Below, in pieces: positions 17,800 through 24,975 of a stretch of DNA of 64,000 nt; positions within the stretch are counted from its first letter, which is position 1; each line of letters begins with the position of its first letter. Source of the DNA: Cuneatibacter sp. NSJ-177 (GTDB lineage: Bacteria; Bacillota; Clostridia; Lachnospirales; Lachnospiraceae); contig NZ_JALIFO010000001.1 of the NCBI RefSeq assembly GCF_022867805.1, positions 496,001 to 560,000 of the forward strand. Reading direction: 5' to 3'. Below the pieces are notes generated by a model, which made no database searches, was not told the origin of the DNA, and saw nothing but the letters and a program-made list of their open reading frames with translations. Made by a program: the position numbers and the translations under genes.

Positions 17800-17849
17800 T
17801 CTTGAATTCGAACCCATATCCGGCGGATTTTTCGGCGGGAAGAACATGG

Positions 17850-17878
17850 CGGCGTCTCTTTGACAGAGACGCCGTTTT
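17850..17878 (+). terminator. Terminator of lnpA
   Basis: Perfect 10-pair stem CGGCGTCTCT (17850-17859)/AGAGACGCCG (17865-17874), loop TTGAC, then TTTT. It is the hairpin half of repeat copy 2. Confidence 0.9.
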
Positions 17879-17879
17879 A

Positions 17880-17920
17880 TTGTTTCATAGGAAATTCCTT
17901 TGGAATTCCCTATGAAACAA
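17880..17920 (+). repeat. Copy 2 of dispersed motif, expanded to a 19-base inverted repeat
   Basis: TTGTTTCATAGGAAATTCC (17880-17898) and GGAATTCCCTATGAAACAA (17902-17920) pair at 18 of 19 positions around TTT. The left arm is the same motif as at 836-852 and 56492-56509, again five bases after a hairpin. Here a second inverted copy follows it, and a truncated rhodanese gene begins immediately downstream. Confidence 0.8.
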
Positions 17921-17937
17921 TAAACGCTCCGCTAAGG

Positions 17938-18300
17938 ATGCACAGGGTCTGCCCCTTAGGGTACGCAAATGCAAAGGAAGATCCCTGCCACAAGATCACC
18001 GCGGATGAAGCGAAGAAGATGATGGAGGAAGGCGGCGTGACCGTCGTAGACGTCCGGACCGCAGAAGAGTATGAACAGAAGCATATCCCCGGAGCGATTC
18101 TGGTCCCCAATGAGTCGATCAAAGAGGGGCAACCGGAAGCGCTGCCCGATCTCGACGCCGTTTTGTTAATCCACTGCCGTACCGGAGTCCGCAGCAAACA
18201 GGCCTCGGACAAACTGGCGAGTCTGGGATACCGGCACATTTATGATTTCGGAGGAATCGTAGATTGGCCCTATGAGACGGAGAGCGGGGCAGCAAATTGA
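17938..18300 (+). pseudogene. Rhodanese-like domain gene, probably 5'-truncated
   Basis: About 105 residues of good rhodanese domain: ITADEAKKMMEEGGVTVVDV, RTAEEYEQKHIPGAI, and the active-site loop LIHCRTGVRSKQASDKL with the catalytic Cys. Close relatives in Clostridia are lipoproteins or have a signal peptide before ITADEAKK. Here that part is missing; the frame runs back into the inverted repeat and terminator of lnpA. The ATG at 17938 has no ribosome site. It is probably a remnant whose 5' end was lost at the repeat, though expression from a cryptic start cannot be excluded. Confidence 0.6.
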
Positions 18301-18364
18301 AGATTTATGGGAACGTGCAGGCTGTTGCGCAGCAAAGAGAAAACCTTGGCTGCCAATGCGGTAA

Positions 18365-18632
18365 AGTGAAGACAAGACGGCAGCGGAACTAGAAAAAAGA
18401 TCAGAAAGCTTTAAGCAGGACGGAAGCTATATTGATCCTACCGAGCTGGCCGCAAGCTATGGGGAAGATGGAACGTTGATCCACCCGGTTTGCTCTACGG
18501 CGTTAAGGGGCTTTTCCGATCTTTGGGCTTCGGCCCAGGATGTGTCTTACTGGGATATCGGCCTGGCAGTTTTACAAGCACCGCGGACTGATGGACTTGA
18601 AAGGTTCGGTGCCGGGCTATTCCAGTTTTTAA
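18365..18632 (+). pseudogene. Frameshifted gene remnant, unknown family
   Basis: One frame gives DGSYIDPTELAASYGEDGT, then LIHPVCSTALRGFSDLW and SYWD. A +1 shift near 18552-18562 is needed to continue with WQFYKHRGLMDLKGSVPGY and SSF before a TAA at 18630. The change of frame in mid-motif and the absence of a start mark it as a broken 3' fragment. I do not recognise the family. The 400-base gap 18301-18700 holds nothing else. Confidence 0.5.
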
Positions 18633-18700
18633 GCCGGTTTACCCATCCGGAAGATGCAGGCATTGATGGAGAGCCTAGTCCAAAAGGCGGCAAATATTTA

Positions 18701-20293
18701 TTAAATCTCCCCCAGATTCCGCCGGATCCAGTCCTGCAAAAAGGCCTGGATCCGGTTTTTTTGCATTTCCTTTGGATTCTGAGCCAAGAGCTCATTTAAA
18801 GTCAGCCGGCGCCATTGGGGAAAGCGCGGATCTTTTTTCCATTCTCCAAAATGTTTTTCCGCCAGATCCCGGCTCCTCTCGTTGGAAAAAAAGTCTCCCA
18901 GCGTTCCATTTAACCCCAAATCCACGGTGGAAGGGGGAAGAGCGGGTAGAATTTCCGGAGCGTTTTCCCCGGCCGCCGTCATCCGGAGGATCAGACGTTC
19001 CCTCAATTCTTTTTTGACCTTCTCATACGCGGGATCCCGCACCAGATTACTGCATTCATAGGGATCGGATTCCAGATCATAGAGATATTCTTCGTGGTAA
19101 ACGCCGCTGCCGGAATCCAGCCAGGGATTTTTATCGTAAGCCCGCACCGAATACTTGTACCGGTCCGTGCGGATCGCCCGGCCGACCTGACTTTCGCTGA
19201 TTTGAAGAAACACCTCCTGTTGCCATGAGGCGCCTTCTGCCAAGAGGTCTGTCAGCGGCCGTCCCTGCATGGTCTCCGGGATGGCCGCCCCGGCAATCGA
19301 AAGGATCGTCGGCGGCAGATCGATCAGGCTTACCAGATCCTCATAGCGCCGTCCTTTTTCAAAGGGGCCGTTCCAGATGACAAGCGGAACGTGTATGCTG
19401 TCTTCATGGCAGGAACGCTTGTATTCCATACAGCGGGTCCGGAAATGAGAACCATGGTCGCTGGTGAAGATCACCACCGTGTCCTCATCGTGTCCGGTTT
19501 CCTTCAGCGCATCAATCAGTCTGCCCAGGTTTTCGTCGATTTTCCGGCAGCAGCCCAGGTAGTCCGGGTACTGTTCCCTCCAGTTGGCGTTCCAGTCGCC
19601 GGGGGCGTTTTCCAGATCCTTCGGCGCTTCAAAACCGGCAAACTTCTGGCGGCAGCCTTCGGGTCCTTCAAATCGGTCGTGATCATTTTGATGGTGGGGC
19701 TCCAGATGGGAGAGAAAGAGGAAAAATGGCTTTTCTCCGCTTCGGGATCTCAAAAAGTCCAGCGCATGATCCGTCACCGCGTCGGTCCGATAGCCGTCGA
19801 AGAGAACTTCCCGGTTTTGGGCGTCGAACAGCCGGCCGCCGTATCCATGGGATGTGGCTTCCAGCACGTCGGCGGCAACCCAGTAGTCGGTATAGCCGCC
19901 CCGCCGGTCTTCCGGGATTGCTCTGGCTTCAAAATCGGCTTCCGGCTCCAGCATTTCGTGGGAGTTTCCCAAAGTGGAGGCCAGGTGCCATTTTCCGACG
20001 TAACCGGTTTCGTAACCGGCTTCTTTTAAACAGGTGGCAAGATTTTTTACATTCTGCGGCAGCGCGATGGCATTCCGATAGCATCCAAGCTGCGCGGCGT
20101 ATTGTCCGGTTTGGAGGCAGGCGCGGGCGGGACCGCAGACCGGCTGACAGGTAAACGCATTGGTAAACAGCGCGCCTTCTTCAGCCAGCTCGTCAAGGCG
20201 AGGGGTGACCGGAAGTTTTTGGCCGTAGCATCCGGCGGTGTCAAAACGTTGCTGATCGGAAAAATAAAATATAATATTGGGCTGCTTTTTCAT
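18701..20293 (-). CDS. Cytoplasmic Cys-type S1 family sulfatase
   Basis: Hydrolyses sulfate esters through a formylglycine residue. 530 residues. The modification motif is CGPARACLQTG, with the target Cys near residue 53; CxPxR fits oxidation by an anaerobic sulfatase-maturating radical SAM enzyme, which is not in the window. Metal and active-site blocks are FYFSDQQRFDTAGCYG, YVGKWHLAS and IFTSDHGSHF. There is no signal peptide, so the substrate must be imported. AGGAG lies seven bases before the ATG. The araC gene ends 19 bases upstream, so the two form one operon. In this setting a sulfated mucin or milk disaccharide is the likely substrate, by inference only. Confidence 0.9.
   Translation of the reverse strand: MKKQPNIIFYFSDQQRFDTAGCYGQKLPVTPRLDELAEEGALFTNAFTCQPVCGPARACLQTGQYAAQLGCYRNAIALPQNVKNLATCLKEAGYETGYVGKWHLASTLGNSHEMLEPEADFEARAIPEDRRGGYTDYWVAADVLEATSHGYGGRLFDAQNREVLFDGYRTDAVTDHALDFLRSRSGEKPFFLFLSHLEPHHQNDHDRFEGPEGCRQKFAGFEAPKDLENAPGDWNANWREQYPDYLGCCRKIDENLGRLIDALKETGHDEDTVVIFTSDHGSHFRTRCMEYKRSCHEDSIHVPLVIWNGPFEKGRRYEDLVSLIDLPPTILSIAGAAIPETMQGRPLTDLLAEGASWQQEVFLQISESQVGRAIRTDRYKYSVRAYDKNPWLDSGSGVYHEEYLYDLESDPYECSNLVRDPAYEKVKKELRERLILRMTAAGENAPEILPALPPSTVDLGLNGTLGDFFSNERSRDLAEKHFGEWKKDPRFPQWRRLTLNELLAQNPKEMQKNRIQAFLQDWIRRNLGEI
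18722..18762 (+). terminator. Terminator-like inverted repeat inside the sulfatase 3' end
   Basis: CCGGATCCAG (18722-18731) and CTGGATCCGG (18746-18755) form a perfect 10-base stem, followed on the plus strand by T7. It lies within the last 20 codons of the minus-strand sulfatase. It could stop plus-strand readthrough from the degraded genes. Confidence 0.5.
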
Positions 20294-20312
20294 GTTCAGG
20301 CTCCTTTTCTTC

Positions 20313-21209
20313 CTATTCCTTCTGAGATAGATATTTGATTGAGGAAGAATACTCCGAGGGGGTCATACCGGAGATCTTCTTAAATTGCCGGGAAAAATAG
20401 TGAATGGATGAAAAACCGAGGCTGTCGGAGATCTGTGTGAAATTCAGATGGTTTTCCCGGATCATCTGTTTGGCCGCCTCGATTTTCAGACGGGAAAAAT
20501 AGTCGATGATTCCGCAGCCTGTCTTTTCCCGGAAGAGTTTTTGGAGCTGGGAGCGGCCGACCAGGTTGTCTTTGCAGATCTTTTCAATGGTCAGCTGCAT
20601 ATAGAGATGGCCTTCCAGATAGTTTAATATATTTTGAAACAGAATTTCGTCGCTTTTTTGCTTGATGGACTTGTTGACAGGGGCGCGGTTCGGCTTCTGG
20701 GCGCTGCATCGGCGAATCATATTGATCAGCATATTTTCCAGATGGAGCTTGATCAACTGTTCGCTTCCAAATGGAGCGCCTTCCCGTCTCACCAATGTAT
20801 TCTTATAAGGGTCATTCAGCGGCGGGACAAAGCAGCTGGTAGCTTCTTTGATGATCTGAGACATCAGGTGATGTTCAATTTCATCAATGGGGAAGACCCT
20901 GTTGCAGAAAAAGCCCATATAGGGAGAAACGCATTCGAACGAGATCACAACCAGATTCGGGGCGGTTCTTCCGTTTGCACGAACGCTGTGAAACTCGTTG
21001 GGTTTGTGAAAAATGATTTCACCGCGGCCGAGAGACAGGTGATGTTCTCCGGCCACCACATCGACCTCGCCTTTATCCACATAGAGAAATTCCCAAAAGT
21101 CATGGGATTCACCGGGGAAAGAAAAGTCGCTGGTATATTCAAAATAGTGGATCGAGTAGATCCGGTCCACAGAGATATCGGTTTTTAGGGTGACATTTTG
21201 AAACTCCAT
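20313..21209 (-). CDS. AraC family transcriptional regulator
   Basis: 298 residues. The N-terminal cupin-like effector domain (~20-110) has HDFWEFLYVDKGEVDVV and GRGEIIFHKPNEFHSV. The C-terminal double helix-turn-helix has LTIEKICKDNLVGRSQLQKL and the AraC signature FSSIHYFSRQFKKISGMTPSEY. It is divergent from the solute-binding protein gene and cotranscribed with the sulfatase, so it most likely activates the importer operon in response to an imported sugar. Candidate binding repeats lie in the 486-base gap. Confidence 0.95.
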   Translation of the reverse strand: MEFQNVTLKTDISVDRIYSIHYFEYTSDFSFPGESHDFWEFLYVDKGEVDVVAGEHHLSLGRGEIIFHKPNEFHSVRANGRTAPNLVVISFECVSPYMGFFCNRVFPIDEIEHHLMSQIIKEATSCFVPPLNDPYKNTLVRREGAPFGSEQLIKLHLENMLINMIRRCSAQKPNRAPVNKSIKQKSDEILFQNILNYLEGHLYMQLTIEKICKDNLVGRSQLQKLFREKTGCGIIDYFSRLKIEAAKQMIRENHLNFTQISDSLGFSSIHYFSRQFKKISGMTPSEYSSSIKYLSQKE

Positions 21210-21342
21210 AGAATTTCACCGCCTTTCAAACGACTATGCTAAGCTCAAAGGCTCTTTTGAACGCTGCATCGGAATGTTTCATGGCTAATCGTGTTTATAT
21301 TATAAATCAATCGGACAAAAAACAAAAGAAGAAAAAGAGATT

Positions 21343-21357
21343 GTGCAAAAAAAGAGG
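21343..21357 (+). promoter_or_regulatory. Candidate AraC-regulator site, distal copy
   Basis: GTGCAAAAAAAGAGG resembles GTGCAAAAACGAGAGG at 21554-21569, in the same orientation about 210 bases away. Two spaced direct repeats suit an AraC-family regulator, but the match is short and A-rich. Confidence 0.3.
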
Positions 21358-21399
21358 CGGATAGTGAAAAAACGTAGTTTTGCTATAGTCGGAAAGCGG

Positions 21400-21428
21400 T
21401 TGCGTGAAGTGGAAAAATCAGATATTAT
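21400..21428 (+). promoter_or_regulatory. Possible upstream promoter of the ABC operon
   Basis: TTGCGT (21400-21405), 17-base spacer, TATTAT (21423-21428). Moderate match; the proximal TATAAT at 21603 is an alternative. Confidence 0.35.
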
Positions 21429-21553
21429 AAGATGATATTAAATTAAAATGAGAATAGACCAATAAAAATAGCCGAAGAACAACAGAATAGGATTACCAAA
21501 AAACAGCAAAAAAATAATGTGCCAAAAAAAACTGCAAACAATTCAACCTGATC

Positions 21554-21569
21554 GTGCAAAAACGAGAGG
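21554..21569 (+). promoter_or_regulatory. Candidate AraC-regulator site, proximal copy
   Basis: GTGCAAAAACGAGAGG ends 33 bases before a TATAAT box, a suitable place for an activator to contact polymerase at a promoter without a good -35 box. Confidence 0.35.
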
Positions 21570-21587
21570 AAATTGGATAAAGATTTT

Positions 21588-21616
21588 TTGAGAGGACCAT
21601 ACTATAATAGTCTCAA
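21588..21616 (+). promoter_or_regulatory. Core promoter of the ABC operon with flanking inverted repeat
   Basis: TATAAT at 21603-21608 has no recognisable -35 hexamer at 17 bases. TTGAGA (21588-21593) and TCTCAA (21611-21616) form an inverted repeat around it. The weak -35 fits dependence on an activator. Confidence 0.5.
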
Positions 21617-21695
21617 TGGGAGTGGCTTTCAGTAGGGAAGGAAAGCCGCAAACAAAGGGGAAAAATCCCCATAATTCAGATGGGAGGAAAACATC

Positions 21696-23045
21696 ATGAA
21701 AATGAAAAAATGGATGGGCGTAGCTCTGAGCGCAGTTATGGTTGCCACGATGATGGCAAGCTGCGGAAGCAGTTCCGACCCGACGACAACGGCAGCGGCC
21801 ACGGACGCCGAGAAGACGACGGCGGAAGCTACCACGGCTGCGGCAGCAGGCACGGATGCGGCTACGACCGTCGGCACTTCCGAAGGCGGAAAGACCTTGA
21901 TTTACTGGTCCATGTGGAGTTCCACCGAACCCCAGGCCAAAGTGATCCAGGAAGCGGCTGCTGCTTATGAAGCGAAGACCGGAAACAAGATCCAGATCGA
22001 GTGGAAGGGCCGCGACATTAACAAGGTCATTCAGACAGCTCTGGAAGCCAACACCCAGATCGACCTTTTTGATGAAGATTTCCAGCGCGTCGGCGAGCAG
22101 TATGCAAGCCTCTGCATGGATCTGGAAGAGATGGCAAAAGCAGCTAACTATGAGGAGACGGTAGTTGCCGCTCTGCCTGCCGCCATCCGCGGCTGGGCCG
22201 GATCTCTGAAGGGTATCGTATATCAGCCTTACACCTCCGGCGTATTTTATAACAAAGCTCTGTTTGAAAAAGCAGGAATCACCAGCGAACCGCAGACTTG
22301 GGCTGAGTTCCTGGATGCCTGCCAGAAACTGAAAGATGCCGGCATCGAGCCCCTTGCTCTGGACGACGCATATGTAGAGTATCTGTACGGCTATCATCTG
22401 GCCCGCTATATGGGCGAGGATGCCGTAAAAGAGCTGAGCAAGAACGGCGGCTGGGCGCAGAGCGCAGAAGCGAAGAAGGCCACCGAGGATATGCTGACTC
22501 TGGTAGAAAAAGGTTATCTGGAAGAGAACGCCCCTGGCGCTTATCCGGCCAGCGAAAATGAGATGGGCCTGACCGAGAACGTGGCGATGTGCGTCAACGC
22601 TTCCTGGCTTCCGGCTGAAATCGCCAACAATACCGGCACGACCCTTGACTGGGGGATGTTCAACTATCCGTCCGTAGACGGCGGCAAGGATCCCAACACG
22701 GTTGCCAACATCGGCGGCCAGGCCTTTGCGATTCCGGCTTACTCCGAGAACGGACAGGAAGCTTTCGATTTCATCATGATGCTGGTAAAGGGTGAGTGGG
22801 ATCAGAAATTCTCTGACGACTGCCAGGTTCTTCCGGCCGATACGACCAATACCAACTATCCGGAAATGCTGAAAGCTTGCCAGAATGCCTTTTCTACCCT
22901 GACGGATGTATATGAGTGGAACATGGGCCTGAATGTAAACAGCGATGTAAAGGCTGGCCGTAAGACCACCCTGCAGAAGCTGTTCGAAGGCGAGTATGAG
23001 ACGGCGGATGAGTTCCTGGAAGCCATGGATGCTCTCTACCAATAA
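21696..23045 (+). CDS. Sugar ABC transporter substrate-binding lipoprotein
   Basis: 449 residues, family 1 solute-binding protein anchored outside the membrane. The signal peptide ends in a lipobox at ATMMASC (Cys 24 approx.), followed by a Thr/Ala/Ser-rich linker of about 40 residues. The mature part starts with KTLIYWSMWSSTEPQAKVIQEA and includes GVFYNKALFEKAGI, typical of oligosaccharide binders. First gene of the importer-kinase operon. The linked GH112 pathway suggests Gal-beta-1,3-HexNAc as ligand. Two hairpins follow the stop and probably stabilise this message over the permease part. Confidence 0.95.
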   Translation: MKMKKWMGVALSAVMVATMMASCGSSSDPTTTAAATDAEKTTAEATTAAAAGTDAATTVGTSEGGKTLIYWSMWSSTEPQAKVIQEAAAAYEAKTGNKIQIEWKGRDINKVIQTALEANTQIDLFDEDFQRVGEQYASLCMDLEEMAKAANYEETVVAALPAAIRGWAGSLKGIVYQPYTSGVFYNKALFEKAGITSEPQTWAEFLDACQKLKDAGIEPLALDDAYVEYLYGYHLARYMGEDAVKELSKNGGWAQSAEAKKATEDMLTLVEKGYLEENAPGAYPASENEMGLTENVAMCVNASWLPAEIANNTGTTLDWGMFNYPSVDGGKDPNTVANIGGQAFAIPAYSENGQEAFDFIMMLVKGEWDQKFSDDCQVLPADTTNTNYPEMLKACQNAFSTLTDVYEWNMGLNVNSDVKAGRKTTLQKLFEGEYETADEFLEAMDALYQ

Positions 23046-23075
23046 GAAAAATAAAACAAAGTAGACCGTAACGTG

Positions 23076-23099
23076 GTGGCACCGTGTATGCGGTGCCAC
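23076..23099 (+). other. Intercistronic hairpin 1
   Basis: GTGGCACCG (23076-23084)/CGGTGCCAC (23091-23099), a perfect nine-pair stem with a six-base loop and no T-run. It lies between the binding protein and permease genes. Confidence 0.75.
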
Positions 23100-23101
23100 T
23101 G

Positions 23102-23151
23102 CCTCTTTGCCCGATACGAAGTTTTGACGGGATTCGGATCGGGCAAAGAGG
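23102..23151 (+). other. Intercistronic hairpin 2
   Basis: Perfect 14-base arms CCTCTTTGCCCGAT (23102-23115) and ATCGGGCAAAGAGG (23138-23151) around a 22-base loop, no T-run. With hairpin 1 it probably slows 3'-5' decay of the binding-protein message. Confidence 0.8.
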
Positions 23152-23192
23152 GCTCCGCTATGGATGTGCACTCTTCTTTAGGAGGGATGAGG

Positions 23193-24086
23193 ATGAAGAA
23201 AAACAAGACTATGATCGTCTGTTTCCTGGCTCCGGCGGTGTTTACCTTTGTGGCCGTGTTCTTATATCCGGTGCTGCGGACCCTGATCATGAGCTTTTTC
23301 CAGGTGGAGAGCGTGACCGCCTCCACGTCGGAATGGACTTTTTACGGATTTAACAATTACATTACGATGTTTAACAGCAGTTCCTGGCAGACCTCGATGC
23401 TGAACATGCTGAAGATCTGGCTGGTGGGCGGCGCGGTTGTTTTGGCATTGTCGCTTCTTTTTGCCGTTATTCTAACCAGCGGCATCCGGTTCAAAAACTT
23501 TTTCCGCGCGGCGATCTATCTGCCGAACGTCATCAGCGCGGTCGCTCTGGCCACGATGTGGATCTACTACATTTTCAGCAAGAAGTATGGTCTCCTGAAT
23601 ACGGTGCTGGACGGTCTGGGCTTGGATAAGGTGAACTGGCTCGGAAGTAATATGAAGTTCTGGTCGATGCTGATCGCCTTCATGTTTGGCGCGGTAGGAT
23701 ATTACATGCTGATTTTCCTGAGTGGAATCGAACGGATTCCCAAGGACATCTATGAGGCGGCCACGATCGACGGCGCCGGAAAATTACAGCAGTTTACCCA
23801 CATCACCATGCCTCTTTTAAAGAGCGTGTTTAAGACCAACATCACGTTTTGGAGCGTAAATACGATTACTTTCTTTGTGTGGTCAAAGATGTTCTCACCG
23901 GTGGATACCGAGGCAACCACCATTGCACCGGTGGTTTACCTGTACGATATCGTATTCGGAACCAAGGGCGTGGTACACCGGGATGCCGGACAGGGCGCCG
24001 CGGTGGGCGTTACCTTGTGTCTCTGCGTGGTGATCATCTACTTCGTCTTTAATAAGCTGATTAAAGATGAAGACATCGAATATTAA
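23193..24086 (+). CDS. Sugar ABC transporter permease, MalF/LacF type
   Basis: 297 residues, six hydrophobic segments, and the EAA loop EAATIDGAGKLQQFTHITMPLL that contacts the ATPase. The open frame extends 40 codons upstream through the intercistronic hairpins; the ATG at 23193 is chosen because AGGAGG lies about seven bases ahead, whereas the ATG at 23187 is too close to it. Forms the membrane pore with the next gene product. No ATPase gene follows; such CUT1 importers usually share a general MsmK/UgpC-type ATPase encoded elsewhere. Confidence 0.93.
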   Translation: MKKNKTMIVCFLAPAVFTFVAVFLYPVLRTLIMSFFQVESVTASTSEWTFYGFNNYITMFNSSSWQTSMLNMLKIWLVGGAVVLALSLLFAVILTSGIRFKNFFRAAIYLPNVISAVALATMWIYYIFSKKYGLLNTVLDGLGLDKVNWLGSNMKFWSMLIAFMFGAVGYYMLIFLSGIERIPKDIYEAATIDGAGKLQQFTHITMPLLKSVFKTNITFWSVNTITFFVWSKMFSPVDTEATTIAPVVYLYDIVFGTKGVVHRDAGQGAAVGVTLCLCVVIIYFVFNKLIKDEDIEY

Positions 24087-24098
24087 GGGGGTGGCGAT

Positions 24099-24971
24099 AT
24101 GGCAAAAGCAAAAGCAAAGAAATACCGTGAGCCGTTCAACCTGAAAAAAGAGATTAAGCTGCTTCCAGGTTATCTCGTCCTGCTGATCTGGATCGTTTTT
24201 ACGGTCGTGATGGTCGGATGGATTTTAGCTGCCAGCCTCTCTACCTCTAAGGAGATCAGCCAGGGCGCTGTGTTACAGTTCCAGTCTGGTTTCCATTTCG
24301 AGAACTATGCGCTGGCCTGGGGATCCTACAATGTATCCAAGTTCTTTATGAACTCCCTTCTTTATGCGATCGTGTCCTGTGTGCTGATCATCGCGATCTC
24401 CGCTCCGGCCGCCTATGTCCTGTCCCGGTTCAAGTTTATCTGCAACCGGCTGATCAAGACCGGTTTTGTGGTGGCGATGAGCGTTCCTGCGATCATGATC
24501 ATCATGCCGATTTTTGCTCTGACGAGTACGTACCAGATTTCCGGCCGGGGGCTGTTGATTTTCCTTTATATCTGTATCAACGTCCCGTTCACGACCACGT
24601 ACCTGCTGGGCTTTTTCTCCACACTCTCCAAGGCCTATGAGGAGGCTGCCGCCATCGACGGCTGCTCGCCGATGAAGACCTTCTGGAAGATCATGTTCCC
24701 TCTGGTCCAGCCGGCTCTGATCACGGTTACGATCTTTAACTTCCTGGCCGTGTGGAATGAATTCTTTATGGCGTTGATTTTCGCCAGCAGCGAGGATCTG
24801 ACGCCGGTCGGCGTAGGCTTGATGCAGTTGGTGCAGGCGATGCAGACCACTGGAAATTACGGCGGACTGTTTGCCGGGGTTGTCATCGTATTCCTGCCGA
24901 CCTTTCTGCTCTATATCTTCCTGTCGGATAAGATTATCGCCGGAGTTACCGGCGGCGGTGTGAAAGGATAA
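24099..24971 (+). CDS. Sugar ABC transporter permease, MalG/LacG type
   Basis: 290 residues with a basic N-terminus, six membrane segments and the EAA motif EEAAAIDGCSPMKTFWKIMFPL. Partner of the preceding permease. It ends with the conserved LSDKIIAGVTGGGVKG, where the family usually ends in GA-VKG. The nucleotidyltransferase gene begins only four bases after the stop, so transport and sugar activation are cotranscribed. Confidence 0.95.
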   Translation: MAKAKAKKYREPFNLKKEIKLLPGYLVLLIWIVFTVVMVGWILAASLSTSKEISQGAVLQFQSGFHFENYALAWGSYNVSKFFMNSLLYAIVSCVLIIAISAPAAYVLSRFKFICNRLIKTGFVVAMSVPAIMIIMPIFALTSTYQISGRGLLIFLYICINVPFTTTYLLGFFSTLSKAYEEAAAIDGCSPMKTFWKIMFPLVQPALITVTIFNFLAVWNEFFMALIFASSEDLTPVGVGLMQLVQAMQTTGNYGGLFAGVVIVFLPTFLLYIFLSDKIIAGVTGGGVKG

Positions 24972-24975
24972 GGAC

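Noticed and set aside
21543-23171. 542-codon minus-strand open frame opposite the binding protein
   Set aside because: Antisense shadow of a lipoprotein gene with clear signal peptide and lipobox; no recognisable domain.
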